From the NCBI GenBank assembly GCA_963693305.1, contig OY855906.1, forward strand, positions 26,920,289 through 26,984,288: a stretch of DNA of 64,000 bases, read 5' to 3'. This DNA is from Meandrina meandrites. Its lineage: Eukaryota > Cnidaria > Anthozoa > Scleractinia > Meandrinidae. Below are positions 47,701 through 62,700 of the stretch, in pieces. Every line of letters starts with the position of its first letter. Position 1 is the first letter of the stretch. The position numbers and the translations under genes were made by a program. The notes under the pieces were generated by a model. It ran no database searches. It saw only the letters and a program-made list of their open reading frames with translations, and was not told the origin of the DNA.

Positions 47701-50700
47701 TAATATGAAAGCTACTGGGCTTACACAACTTCGTAAGGAGTTTTTTGAGTGGGCTTATAACCGGAGGGGATTATATCCGGGAGGGGGGGGGGGGGGGCTA
47801 CAAGCGGAATAAAAAAAGCGCTTCGAAACGAACCACGGCAGTGTTGATCGAAATACGCTTTTAAGTTAGAAAGTCATAATAAAGCAACATTTATCCCTGT
47901 TCATTACTGGCACCCAGGAGAGGGGGGCTTACTTTAGGGGGGGGGGGGGGGGGGAAGGGGCTTATAACCGGATGTATTTTTTCTGTTTCCAGGTACATGG
48001 GCCTATAGCGAGGGGAGGCTTGTAACCGGAATTTTACGGCATTTTGATCACCTGCTAGATACGTCTGTAGTAAAACGGGCTAAAACAATTCCAAGAACGC
48101 TGACATGGGATCGAAATAATCGTTCCATACAAAGGCTGTGTCAACAAGTACGGGCATTGTATAACTAAATTCGCTGACTAGCTTTACATATACCCCGTCT
48201 CAGACCTCAAAAAGCTCAAATTTGCTACCTCATCTCTCCACAATGCTAAAATATCGCTATGTATTTAATTTACGCACATTTCGAATCAATTTGATGTTGA
48301 TGCGCAACAGAATATAAATATGACGGCATAATTTTCCTCCATTCATTAACCCCAAATTAGAGTAAAAGGCCAAAATTGGAACCCCATCACATACCTAGAA
48401 GGTGAAAAATTGGAACACATCTAGCGGGACATATGAAGGTAGCAACCCCTCCCCCCGCCCCCGCCTCTTCGCTGCGCCGTTTATCCAATGCGAAATTGAC
48501 CATTTTTGGTTATCACATAAGACGTCGTGGCTGCTCTGAGAGCCCATACTTCTTTTGGCATAGCTGTCATGATGCATTTCTTCCACTAACAAAACCCCTG
48601 AAAATAATTTCTTATAATTTAGTACAAATCACCTACACATGCAAATAGATTACGACGAGGATAATCAAAAGATGGAGGTCAGTAAAAGGCAATTCCTTTT
48701 AAATAGTGCACTATAGCCATAGCCTGCCGTGCAGCCGGATTTGACACAAAACCAGCTTAGTATAGTCCCACGGAGGCTTCCACATGAAGAGAGCGGGAAA
48801 CACCTAAAGGAGACTAATCTGAGCGTGGCTTAAGCGTTTTTGATCCCCAAAAGATACCAAAGTATTAAAAATAGGATTTACATATTTTTATATTTTTTCG
48901 TGTGCAACCCTAAACGAGACCTGCTAAAATATTGGCGTTTTGCCAGGAAAACCCTAAGTAAGACCAAAAATTCGAAATTTACACCCCCGAAGCGAGACGA
49001 CGAACATCCCCACCCTTTTCATATGGGAGTCCCCAAGGAATATAGTCTATACCGGCTGTTTAGACTGTCTGCGATGAAGGCTATATACAAAAAGTCATTC
49101 AGGAACGGGAAACAATCGCTTAGGAATACAACTAATGAGAAAGCTCTCTATTATATTTCATTACTTCAAGGCTTGCGAAATATATTAAAAAAAAGTTTCG
49201 CGAGGGAATTGTCCACGTGACATGACTGGTCATCTGGTTGCGTGACATTTTATTCGAGTTTCGAATGTCAATCCGCAACGCTGATACCGATAGCAAAATG
49301 TATGGAAAATCGACTAAATGGCCCTAAATTCCAATAACAGAAAGCTTGAGATGGTGTAAACAATAATGATGTGGCACTGAGATGGATGTGCGCCCAGTTA
49401 TGGTATGTTTCTTAAGACTATTTCTTGAGTATTCTTGAGACTATTTTGCAAATGCATTTTGTGCTTGGGGTCGGACAGTTTCGCTTCTTGTTCGCAAATT
49501 ATTTAGGCGAAATTTGTTTTGAACTTGCTATTACACTGTATAAACACTTACACTTGTTATCAACAAAGTTCGATGTTGCTTTCTTCCAGTATATGACAGT
49601 TTACATCACCAAATTAACCTCTCGACATCTTGACCTCTCGCGCAACGATAATGCATGAAGATGGCGACGGCGTACTGAAATCTCAATTACTTTCAGCTGG
49701 ATAAAACAGTCCTTTGAATTGCTAATCTAGAACACCATACCGCTATTTTTCTAACGATCTTAAAATGACTTTAATGTTGTTGTGAAATGTTTAAAAAGGT
49801 TTTTGGAAATAATCTCTCACGTTTGACATGTCAAAGCGTTTGTTTACATTAGGGGTATAAAATGCGACGATAAGATCAGACATGGCAGGACAGTTTCAGC
49901 CCAAATTTGACTTTTAATGGCTTCTAAAACTTCTGAATGTGTTTTTTGACATACCAGTGGATATTTCTTGAGGTCTAAAACATAAATCGACGGAAGTAAA
50001 ATTAATTTTCGAATTTTATCGGCAAGTTGAAGGTGAGTAGCCTCAAATTCGCCAATAAATCGTCTGTCATTTGAGCTGATCGTATCGCAGATATTTTTTA
50101 TTTTCTCAGCGGGAAGCGTTTCGAGTTCGACCCTGAAACTTGGCATGGTGAATGTTTAATAATGATATTTCAGGGCTGTAAAGTAAAATTATCGAAAAAT
50201 TAGGTACCAGGGGTATTTTTATGCTGTTGAACATGACCTATATTTTGCCGCCATTTTAATCGCTCGTCAAGGAGGTTGATAAAATGGCTCGCAAAATCAC
50301 AATTTCAACAAATTTCGGATTTTTTACAAGTTAGGGATGCTTGTTAGTCGTTTTTCCATCTTTGTGTAAAGTTTGGCGGTCATTGAAGCTATTTCACGAG
50401 TTTGCCGTAGCTTCGTCCGTGCACCATATTTCGGGCATTTGATCGGAAGGAAAACCGCACTTTGACCGCGTTTTCAATTTTTCGTGAATTTCTGAAAAAT
50501 AAAAAATCGCTGGAACTTTTAAATACGATTTTTAAATATATATCACCAAAGGGTATCTTTGAGCAAAATATGAGCGATTGGCCAAATAGGTCGGTGACGG
50601 AGAGTTCTCGGTCCTAACAGTCAGCCGTTCTTAATTCCTTGCTCTCCTCCGCGAGAATAGTGCCATAGCACGCAAATACTTGTAGTTAGTAGACTGTTGA

Positions 50701-53700
50701 TCCATTCTTGTACATTTCAGAGCCAGGGGTTTGGAATGAAGCAGGTCAACAGACATCTGTTTGAAGCACAAGCTGAGGTGCTGCTTCCTCACATCAGGTT
50801 TGTAAAGAAATCTTTTTCCTTATCGCAGGAGTTCATACCTGCTTATCACTCAGACATTTGTGTAGACATTTTCAACTTCATTTCTTTGTACTGCCACTAT
50901 TTATGAGGAGGCAGCGTGGCTTAGTCGTTAGGGCGCTGGACTTGTAATCCGGAGGTCCCGGGTTCAAATCCTCCTCCCTGCCACTGGATGGATTTGTCTT
51001 CGGTGGTCCCGAATTCAACTCCTCCACGCTTTGTATATAGCCAACTGGTTAGCCTCATGCCAGTTGGGATTTTTAACAAGTTTCTGTTTGATTTGCAATA
51101 TTTGTTTCACTATTTACAGTGTCCTCAATTAGTACAGCCGTGCTAAACACATTGACACTTAAATAAAGTGATTTATTTTATTTATTTATTTATTTATTTA
51201 TGTTTGTGATTGTTTTGATTTTTTATTTTGTATTGCAGCTATCTTCAAGTATTGATTCTCATAGTTTCATTGGACTTGGAAAGTTTAAGAAAGCTGATAC
51301 AGGAAGACAGGTGTGTGTGTGAAATTTGGTAATAGGAAATGTGATAACAAAATGCCTGTACATGCATTAAAATAGCATTTAGCCACTTTCTAAGGCCATG
51401 GAATCCCCAGCCAAAACCAACACATTTTCATTGTATTTTTTTTTCACTCAATACACAGTTGTGCCAAACATCATCTTCTTCAGGACAAGGCCACGTTAGA
51501 GGTGATTTATATTTTATTAAGTGCTCACTAGTTCAATAAATTGGTAAAAAACTTTCTTGGTCACAAGAAGGACACAACATACAATGTATGTCATGTCCAA
51601 GAGTTTAGCATGACAACCTGAGCAGAAGTCATCTTCAGGGTCAGTTAACTCCGGGCATCAGATTTCTTGAGATCTTAAGACGACTTCTTCCCAGGTTGCT
51701 GAAACACTGGTCACCAAGAGAACAACAGGGCTATCCTCACCCAGGACATGGTGAAGGACTCAGGGATGGATCTACACATGTAGAGGGAGGTTGCAGGGGG
51801 TGTGCACCTGCCTCCCCCCCCCCCCACCTCCCCCCTGAGATGGCCAGGTGGCTTTCTAATGCAACTGGTATTGTTGTATTGTGCAATATAAACTATGTGC
51901 ACCCCCTTCTAAGAAAAATCCTGGATCCACCCCTTCGACTGGCGGAAAAATGGTGAGATGTCATCAAGCAGAGTGCCACCGAATTTGATGAAGCATGCTG
52001 CATGGACCTACTTGTACATGTGCATGTAACCGTGTGCAATGAAAAGGCTGGACTTTGTATTGGTAAAGACAATGCAACTTGTTTTTGTTTGCATTTGAAT
52101 ACCATCCTGGTATCAAGGAGACCTGAATAATGGGTGATTGAACTACTGAATAAACTGCTGGACTCAAACTCTATACTAGATTAATTATCTTTATTTATGT
52201 ATTTGGTCTTTTCTCCCTCAGGGTCTGGATGATTTGTTTATTAGCTGGGGTGATCAGCCACACCATGGACCTGTCATGTTAGCCTGGGCAATATTCAGAT
52301 ACGTTACTATGGAAGCTACTCAAGAGCAGGTAACTTGAGAAATAGTCCTCCAGTAGGATTAAAGAATAATTATGTTACATGTGTTTATGATCATTCATTT
52401 TGAGAAAACTTAGTCAAATGACAGTTTTAGCTGGCCAGTAGAAGGGTTAAAAACTGGCTTCATTTCATTTCCTTGTTTGAGTAGCAAGAGCATGATGTGC
52501 GAAACCACTTATTGTACAATCATGTGTACCTTCTCTTTTATAGCTGATGTAAAGAGTACATGTACATGTACAGCTTTGAATTGGTACATGCACCTTTTGC
52601 AGCATGAGGCACCTATGTCGTGCAAAAAAATTGTATACAACTTTTATCATACATCATCGCATAAGGCTACAATTGTCATAGGGTTCAAAATATGTTTTAG
52701 CACCCTGCAACATTTTCCCTGTTAGACACGACAATCATAAACAATAATTTGTAGATTGATTTGCATGAAACAATTTGTGTTAGCCTTGTCACAGTCATGT
52801 GACAAATTTGTACCATCTGCATTGTAAATTTATGGGCCCTTAGAAAGTGGCTCTGAACAAAATAGTTCAGTGCTAATAATGACTGGGAGACGTTACAGAA
52901 TGTTTATTTATGTTGTATTTTATTCTGTTGTCTTTCTAGTTTGTCAGAAGGATTGGTAGTAAAGCATTGCAATGCTCTGTGTTTCAATATTTACTGGGAA
53001 TGCTAAAATGTGACGAGTTCTCTACAAGCACTGTAAGTGTAAATTTTAATTAAATTTATAAATCTTTTATGGAACCTGTTTACAGTAGTGTGTGCTATAA
53101 AGTAATCTCAATAATAATTATAATAATATCAGAATCCAAACTGGCAGCTGAGTGCTGAGTTGGCTATTTGCATCGCATGGCCAATTCAAAGAGTTAAACT
53201 GAGTACTGCTGAAACAAATATACATTGTAGCTAATGGTAGAATGGAGGCTTTGAATCCAGCCTTGAAGCCTGATTAACAAAATCCTAAGGGCTGGTTTGC
53301 ACTGGGAAAGTTTTGGTCAAATGTTTGCTTGTTTGTTGGTGAAAAATCTGTCATTACACCTTGTTTCCTAATGTGACTGGCATTTTACAGATTTGCAAAA
53401 AAATAGAAATTCCAGCGAAACTTAAAAGGGCACCAAAGTGCGTGGGTAGGGCAGGCAGATTTTGAAAAAATCTGAGAAAACAAAAAAGCCACTTCCAGAT
53501 GATGTTAACACGAATAGATTTGACCTGCATGCAATCTGGAATCAGGGATGTATACTGTGTAATAAAGGTCAATGTATGCTTCGCACTGTTTATTTTTTTG
53601 CAGCCAGTGTCAAATACTTGCAAGAGCCTTGTATATGGACTGATGGTGATTGTTTTAGCACTGTTTGATGAAGATACGTTAGGCGAATTACAGGTATTTA

Positions 53701-56700
53701 AAATTTCAATGTCCCAAGCGTCTTTAGTTAATAGTTCTAACTTGTTATTGGCTACTCAAAAATGTACAGGTGAGTAAATGCTACAATCTATGTAGTCATT
53801 TTTGTATTAACTGGTTCTCTTTTTATTGCCTTGTTGTTTCTTGGCATATATAAGTATATTTTTGCTAGGGGCCTAAACGGCCCCATCAATCTGAGGATAT
53901 GTTATTATTTATTAATTAATTTATTAATTAATTGGTGTCTTAAGTTAGTTAACAGTTATTGTTCCTACTTCAGGTGTGTTCATGTGCATGTCAGTATATT
54001 TAGCATGTTTTTCATTGTAAAAAAGCTTAATATGCAATTATAATACATGTTAAAGAAGTATTTCAATTAATTAATATAATATTATAAGTTTTAATATGTG
54101 TAATTTTGCCCTTTTCAGCTCTTGGTGTCTGTTTTATCACAAGCTCTTACTGAGAAAGGCCTCTGTGTAGATTTCTGGGATTCAGTATGTATTAGCATTT
54201 TAAATATTTATTAAAGTTCTACTGTGATCAAATTCACACCTCTCCTTTCTAAGCCATTTTAAACCAAGAACAAGTAGTTTGTATGAGAAGAAAAATGCCG
54301 TTTACTTTTTTCAAGTATCTCTCTTCTTTCCAGAGATATTAAAGTTTTTAAAATATGCAAATTAGCAAAATGATGACATCATACACTCAACCGAAATCTG
54401 ATCAAAATATGAAGAAAGTAGAGATAATCTCAGCCAATTTGCATCAGAAAAGTTTGATTCTTTGTAGTTATACTCTACTAGTTGTGTTCCACAACATGAG
54501 CTTAACAATTTTGTTACCATGGCAACATACTGGGTTCCAGGCCCCCCGATGCTAAAAGCTTTTCTGGCCAATTTTGGCCTTCCATTTTGATACTTGCCAA
54601 TGATGCCATATAAGCATGATCTGGCCATCATATGGATGGGTTTGGTAGATGTCTTGGCCTAGCCTGTGTACAGCCGTCCCGCTCTCCTCAAAAAAATCGG
54701 GGAGGGAACATCTGTGTTGTGGCGGCCATAATCGTGCTCCGCGGCGGGTGGTTTCCCCGGAATGTGTGGGAAATGATTTGATTGGCTTTCACAAAAATTA
54801 TTTTAATTTATTCTGCATAATACCAAAACCGTGTTTTGATTGGCTAAAATTTTCGCGGGTGTTATGTATTAGCTGGAGTAATTCCAAATCATTCCAGCGA
54901 GCGCGCGAGTCAACATGTGTGCTCTGCAGAAATTGTTTAGTCAATAAGTGTGACAAAAGTTTGGTAGACGCTCGCAAGAGTACAGCATTCAACGCAAGGC
55001 AAGAAATATTATCGTTGGACATCAAAGTAAAGATAAACTCTGCCCACATTTGCAGAAATTGTCTCATCTTGCTGAAGATACGGTGTAATGGGGGTTGACA
55101 GGCCTGCACATCTCCTACGTTCGTGCCCGCGTTCGTGACATTTGTATTTGCCGTATTGTCTGAAATTTGGTCTTTCGACCTTTCAATGTCTCACTTGTTT
55201 CTGAAGGGCAGGCAGTACAGAGGCAGTATAAGTTGAGAAGAGCCGTAAGACTGTGGTCTAGCAAATGTCTAGAGGTTATAGGTCTGCACAGTTTCCTGTT
55301 TTTAAAATTTGACACCTCTAGCTCTATAAATTGCCACACGTTTCGCTAATGCGTTTTATTCTGGTTCATTTCTATTTGCAAGATATGCTTTAAGCTCACG
55401 TGTTCTCTCTGGAAGGACAAGGTCTGAAATTTCCGTCAAAATGTTGATTACTTGCATTTATATATTTGCGATGCCGAGCCCGGCTTTGTTCCAAGATGAA
55501 TTGATCTAATCACGGATGACATAGTTATCTTTGTCCGGCCTCGCCAGAGACTGTTGTAACTTTACTTTGAGAAAGTTAAAAGTTGATTTTACAGAGACAT
55601 TCTTTGTGGTATATATACATGTAGGTGATGCTACTTGCATTGATTTGATGGAGAGTTTTGTCTCTTGAGGTCGATGATTAGTTTCAACCTCCCGTGTTCG
55701 TTATGTTACGTTCACCACGATTCAAATCTCCACGCGGATACCCGATATGATAATTTATGTGAAATTTAATCGAGAACAGCAGGATACTGGAACACGATTA
55801 TCGCCGCCACAACACAGACGTTCCCTCCCCGATTTTTTTGAGGAGAGCGGGACGGCTGTACACAGGCTAGGCCAAGACATCTACCAAATCCATCCAAGCT
55901 GAAAATCACTAATGTTGAAAACAGATTGGTGGGGACTGGAAAAGAGTGAGTTGCCATGGTAACATAATTTTATTGTAACGGTTAGTGTGTCACCCGTAGA
56001 ACTACAGGTCTGCCAAGTTTCATTGGTCTCTGTAGCAAATTGCCCAAGACAACTCTATTTTAATTTGCAAATTATGACTTAAAATTGAGTTGAGTGGATG
56101 ATGTCATCAACCCACTTTATTTGCATATTTTACACATTTTTAAAGCTAAATATCTCCAGAATTAGTGTTCTATTATAAATGGAGTCACTTTAATATTCAT
56201 GACTTCTGGGTTTGTTTCAGGACTTAAATACCGGGGCTGGTCTTCTTTTGAATTCTGCAAGAAGTTGGTGAGTTTCTTTGAAATAATGGTGGAGGATCTT
56301 TGGTAAAGTGACTAAAACACATGTACAGCACCTCCTTACAGTACAGATACATTGTTAGTGACGAGAATAATGAGAATCATCACTTACTGTTTGGTGAATG
56401 CTGTCTTGTACTATTTAAGTCTCAAGGTCGATAGAAGTGTTGTACAACATACAGAGTTTGTGGAAGGCACCTATAGTCGTCAGTTTTCCTCTAGTGCAAA
56501 AAGAAGAAGAAGATATTTTTGTAGCTATATTCTTGAATTGCAAATGAATGATACGTTTTTTTTACTTTCTTTCCTATACAGGTTTCCACTTCAGTTTCGT
56601 CCATTTCTGGAACTTCTTAAATCCCTGGCAGGAGATGAAGATTCAGCAGCAAAGGTTATTTTCTGTTAGAATTGATTTTCTTGTTGAAATTGTGAAGCAA

Positions 56701-59700
56701 AAACTTAACTGCCTATTTCTCAAAGAAAGACACCTTATTGGGTCATTTACAAGTTTGCCGATAAAAAAAGATTTTTCATTTTATGGTTTGTTTGTGTACA
56801 AAGGTGTATGAATATTTGGATGGTGTGACATCATACACGGAGCTACTCAGAGAGAACCAGCTTGGTGATGTAGACTGTTCTGGTGATAACAAGATATGGA
56901 GGATTGTTACTCCAAGACTCCTCTACAAGAATGGTAAGAATGAAATACTTGGAACATGGCACACTTACACTTGTATGCAGGTGTGTCTCTCATGTTCAAA
57001 TCATGGGTACATGTAAAGTATTGTCTGCTGCAGTGTCGGATGCACAAAGGTGAGGTCTCGCTATCTTCAGAATGCAAGGAATTACTTTCCATTCCAATAA
57101 CCTAATACATGTATTTGAGTTCAATCTTACTTTACGTTCTCATCCATGGACCCAAAGGCACAGCAAGATTATAACATTGATTGGAAAGCTCTTCGCTTAC
57201 TCTACAAGGTGGCATAATTCGCCATCTTGAAACTACCATCTTGGATTTCGGAAATTAATTCAAATTCAAGTCAAAATGCTATTGGAATTTAAAATTATGA
57301 ATTGTGCAATTTAATTTCTTTTAAAAAATGAAAAAATTGAAGAATTATGTTGAAAAAGACAATATTTGGCCAAACCAGTATGTACTTTTGAAGTTGCTAT
57401 GGTAATGTCAAAAACTATGAACAATTTTATAGTTGACATATCAAATTTCTGCGTGCTGAGGGATGAAAGAACAGCTACTGAAAGTTTCGTCAATCCCTTT
57501 TTCAACACTTAGGAGCTTCTCTCACCCAATTATTGCTCTAATCATATAATGCTTTCTTTTTACTCAGTTCTAAGCCAAGATTCTAAAGAGCTGGTAATGC
57601 CTGTTGGTACATTAGGAAAGGTTGCACCAACAGCTGAAGGTAAAAATTAATGTTTATGCTGTTTTAAAGATGAAAAAAAGCATATTGTAACATTTGAACT
57701 AAAAAAAATTAGCACAATTCTGATAGCTTTTGTCATAACAGTGCAGTATGTCACACTTAACTGAGTGATCTTATAAAATCATAAATAAATTATGTGGAGC
57801 AATTGCAAGGACAGAACTCCTTAGAAAGCAAATAAACTCAGTTTGGTAGTTCAAGCACCAGCCATTAGTTCAATCTCCCAGATAGCATACTAGATACCGG
57901 TAATTGAATAATTGAATAAGTACCTGTTCTGGACAATGTCACATGTAGTGATAACAGTTTATAGCCTTTTTACAGTATTGCCTTGTAATGAGTGTGACTG
58001 TTTGCTTTCTGTATTGACTAGGACCTGCCATCATACAATGGGGCTATAAATACTCTTGCTGGAAACTGTTCGCTCTGGAAATTGACACTTTTCTTCTCTC
58101 CGTGGGTTCAGGAACAGGTGAGAAATGTTTATTGTACAGTCAGTTGATAAGACTTCACAAAATTATAATGCTGCTCTGGACCAGTGTTTGTACTGCCTCA
58201 CAGGCTTTCAACCAGACTACTAAAAATACCTGTTTTCACTTGTAGCAAATAGTAAATGGTACAGCATGTACTGTTGAGTTTTATACAATAACTGAGATAC
58301 TGTGCATGTTGTGATCATTGCGTGGTGTGTCTTGTGCATGTGATCCAAGTTTATGGTCCAAGTCAGTCTTATCAAAGGAAAAAGTCTGCATACGAGCCTA
58401 GTGGCCCATCATGCCAGAGCTTATCCCAGTATGAATGGACTAGGAGTATTTTTCTCCCCCTGGAGTGCATGGTAGCCTATTGCAAGATTACCTTTGATCA
58501 GCAGTAAAGTTGCCGGTACCCCTTAATACACCTCATTGCTTGTATTTTTCCTCACCACTGCAAAGAAGAATACTATACATGTACAAACTTGCAAAATATC
58601 CTCACATGTTATGTTAACCATCGAATAAGGTGTATGTACATGTATATTAATGTTATTGTCACTTTACTTTACGTTACTTGACTTTACCTTTTAAATACAT
58701 TTAGCCCTGGATTGTCAAAACGTGATTTGTATTGTGGAGCTGGTGAAGGAAATCCTGCACAATGACTGGAGCAGGGCAGTTCACCTCAAACCAATCACTA
58801 CCCGTCTCTACATGATTATTCAAAGGTAATAATAATAATTTGTTAGCAAAAGGAAACATAAGTGGATATGCTGGACAAACAAAAAAGATTAACTGTGGGG
58901 GAATGGTGTAGTTTCAACTATCCCTACAGTAGTTAAAAGGATTGGTCGTTCTTTCAAAAAGTGGGCATTGTATAACCATAAACCGCAACACCTGTGGGTA
59001 TGTCACAAGTACAGGTTGTAAGTACAACAGCGTGTGATACATAACCACAACCTTTTTGTGCTTGCATGCTGGCTGACAGATCGAAATGCAACAGTTGATG
59101 AAAATATCATGGCAACTTTTTATACAGGATAATCCATTTAGTTTGATTGCATCACTAGGAGTCCTGTAAGATTTAGCTAAGGATAAACACCCATAGTTTC
59201 TCCATAGACATGTAGATCTTTCTTTTTCAATTAGGTCAATGTTACTGACTCCTCCTCCTCCTTCATCTTCATTTTGGAACCAGACGAGCAACAAGTTTGT
59301 TTTGCAACCTTTACTCTGAACTGCGCTGCAGTTATTGACAGTTTGTTAAACATTGTTGTTTCAGATGCACCCCATCACCCACTCCTCCACAAAATTTGAT
59401 AGCCACGTGCCTGTCATGCCTGGCAACCATTGCTCTCAAAGATCCACAACAGGTAAAGAGTATTTATTAATAGTGTCTTTTGGAAGACAATAAAGTTTTT
59501 GTATTGCATTGCATTACATTGAATCGGTTGCTAAATGTTTGTTGTTTGTTTTTTATAGGTGTGGCATAATCTTCAACAGACAGGGTTTCTTCCTCACTGT
59601 GTTTCCGTCAAAATGTCAGAAGCAGACACAACTAAAGTGGAGTAAGTCATCTTATGATGGCCAATTTACACCCTGCAGTACATGTATTTTTTTTAATTTA

Positions 59701-62700
59701 TCACTCATTCAGTCTTTATGGTTTGCTTCAAGCATTGGATAATGCTGTCCTAGCCTACAGATTGGAAATATTGCTCTAGGTTAAGGTGGCTTATACAGTA
59801 CCGCCCGAAACTACTTACCCATTTGCCGCGGTAAAACCTCGGTCAAACTGCAGATCGATACTGCGTTCTCACCTCGGCATAGACGCGGCGTGCCGCGAAA
59901 AATCTCCGGTTTTACCGGGGTTTTTTGCGGCAAGCAATACCGCGGTAATCGGTGAGACGCGGTAGAGTTGAATAGGCTTGCTTACCTTTTGTTTAGAGTT
60001 CATTAAGAACAACAGGCAAGATTTCACGCTTCGATGATATATCACTCATCTCATAAATTCAATGAAACCGCCGCTTCAAGAGAAGCTCGATACCGATTTG
60101 GAAACCGGCGAGTATAAATTATCCCGGCTGTGAATACTTACAGGTTGTCTTTTTGTCTAGGAAAAGAAAATCATCCGCTAGACTAATAAAACGACACACC
60201 AAAAAGAATCGTCGTCAACAAAACCAATAGATTTCTCCGACAACTATCAAGTTTTGATTCAGAAAGAAATAGTTCGTGGAAACGCTCACGCATTATATTC
60301 CTGCCGTATTCTCGGGAGTTTGTAAACAACGCAACACTTGCATTCATTCAGTGCGTTGTCTTAAAAACATCTTTTCAAATGGGTTAAACTTGCTTGTCTG
60401 GCTTTAAAGAACGTAGTTCTATAACGAATATCGTTCGGTATTTCGAGATAAACAGACATCTTTAGATTTTACAGCGATGAATTCGTAAGTTGCGATACGG
60501 CTATCAACAACAAGCGTGACAGCATGTGCTGCGACAATAACATTTGCGGTAAAGTTGAAATGTGCAGTCATGAGCACAAGCACAACTTACAAAAGATTGT
60601 TTCTTAACTTTGCGAACGCTTACTACGATCGAATTTAAGTTTTCCAGAAGAACAAGGAATCAACATTCCCATCTTTGGCATTCTATCAATTGCAGCTACA
60701 TGTACACCAATAATGTTGAGAAAAAGGGTTTGGTACAAATTTGTATAGATTACTAATGAACAAATCGGGGTTATTTTTGCTCCAATAATGCCATATTTTA
60801 ACAATTTGAGGCTAATAACTTACCCAGCTCTTCGCATGCATTGTGTCTAAATATGACCCATGACAGTGATATTCACGAAGGAAATGAAGTGAAATTGGAT
60901 TTAGGGATCACCACTTACTTTTGATTATCTTTCTCAGATTCCTCAGCACTGCACCTGGAAACTTTGGTACAATTCTGAGCACCAAAGAGAGACCAGTTGG
61001 ATATTATCCTGTTACCATAGCAACACTGAATTTACTCCTGCGACTTATCCATGGAATCAATGTTGCCAAGGACACTGACAGCCAGCCAATCAGCTTTCTT
61101 GACCTTGCTGCTTGCCTTGTGTTTGTGATGAGGGAAGTGTTCACTGGTTTTCACAAGTGGAGATTCACTGGGCTAAAGGACAGAGAGGAAATTGGTATGC
61201 TTCTTGTGTGCCAGATTGTTTTTTCTTGCCTGGGTTATTGTTTACTTGTAATTTGTTTTGCTGAGCCCTGGTCTCTCAGTAATGAGGAATTTGGTCATAA
61301 GATTGCCAAAGTACTGAGAAAACTATTAATTTAGTGTGTTGTGCTTCAATGAGATTTTAAGTAGGTGGCTGCCCTTGTGCAGCACTCGTCAGAGAGCAAT
61401 ATAAGAAGCTGTAAATATCCTCAACTTTATAGGGAGCTGCTTGAATTATTGCCGGTGATTCTCCTCAAAACACCCGCTGGGGCTCTGGCATGTGCTGGGT
61501 CTTATTGAAACTACTGAATGTGCAATGTGGCAAAAGATCATTTGAGCAAAAAAATGCAAGAACGACAAGTCCAACAAAACTGTGAACTAGGATGTAACTC
61601 CAGTAGTTACATGTGGGTGCAGAGCCACCATACACTTCCCCATAATTATTTACTGTAAAAAATGTATGTCATGATAGCAGTGTAACTGCATGTACATGTA
61701 AGGACATTTTTTGCTTTTGTGAACCTTAATCATAATTTCACTGCATACCCATTGTCAAGCCATTAGAATTAATAGAAATAATTTTGTCTTTTGATATTAA
61801 TTGACAATAATATTTGTAATGTACATTTAGACCTATAGAACATTAAATTTATTAATAGTGAAACTAGTAACATACTTTTTTGTGTGTGGCTGAATTTTAC
61901 CAAAACCACCTATCATTGCTGCATTGCAGCGTATTGTAGAGTGGTCATGGCTCTCAGCCTAAAGAAATAATTCCCTGTTATATCCCTGGTGGGTAGATAA
62001 ACCTCCCATCAGGTCCCCAGAGGGGAAACATATGTTTTAAAGATTATGTTTTCCAATTAAGCTCCATACATTTCTTTGACATGTTTTTGGCCTTTGAGAT
62101 CCTCCCACCCAGGGCTCGACACTAATGGTAGCCAACTAGCCACAGACTACTAAAAGTTTTGTTTTGGCTAGTAGGTTTTGGGCTTTTACTAGCCATTTTG
62201 GCTAGTTAAAATTTCAGGTATCTTTGTACATGGAGAAGGGAAGCACTTAATGGAAATTGAGTGACAGAGCTTCGACCATAATCAGGATATAAAACTATCC
62301 GATCGTTCATCCGGGAAATCCGCTTTTTCGTTCTAACTTCGCCATAAAATCAGTCACACATTAAGTAAAGTTAAGAAGACAATTTCTCTTGTTTTGTTTT
62401 GCTTTTACCATGAGAAATACGGGCCAAAATACAGAAACAAAGTTTCTTTCAGCTCATAAAATAGCTAACAAGAGCCACATTTGAAAATCGCCCTATAATG
62501 CATTGCAAACCTTTGAATAAATTTTGTCACGTATGTCAATGGATTTTGTCTCTGGTGATGTCTAACGGCAATTTTACGTCTGTGTACACCAAAGAATACC
62601 TGTTACTGTTAGCCACATTTTCTGTTGAGAATCTGGATGCCGAATGAGAGAAACTGTTGTCTGCCAATTATTAGTTACACTCAAGCTTGAAAATTCTGGC

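Larger units (their letters stand above)
45261..50634. mobile_element. 5.4 kb foldback element with 1,419-bp arms and TTAA flanks
   Basis: TTAA at 45261-45264 and 50631-50634 bracket inverse arms that start GAACGGCTGACTGTTAGGAC. Both arms are exactly 1,419 bp (45261-46679 and 49216-50634). They match by eye at about 99%, with substitutions such as TTT/CTT in the shared 100-aa frame and CTCGAG/TCTCGC near 46255. The spacer of 2,536 bp contains older inverted pairs (47053-47071 with 48425-48443, 47309-47330 with 48208-48229) and GGGG-rich CTTATAACCGGA repeats. I see no transposase. TTAA duplication suggests a non-autonomous piggyBac-type element, but this arm length is unusual. Confidence 0.85.
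26757..50720 (+). other. NUP188 intron 11, 24 kb, invaded by two large elements
   Basis: Donor CAG|GTACTG at 26757 and acceptor TTTCAG|AGC at 50720 are in phase 0, and the flanking exons encode adjacent family residues (KLFQ then SQGFG). Apart from this intron, most introns here are 0.1-2 kb. Nearly all of its length is the Polinton (27055-43362) and the foldback element (45261-50634). 43363-44020 and 46680-47050 show no named feature. Confidence 0.9.

Noticed and set aside
50911..50984. tRNA-Thr(TGT) gene
   Set aside because: A and B boxes are present but the T-stem does not pair and a SINE body with TTTA tail follows, so it is a SINE head.
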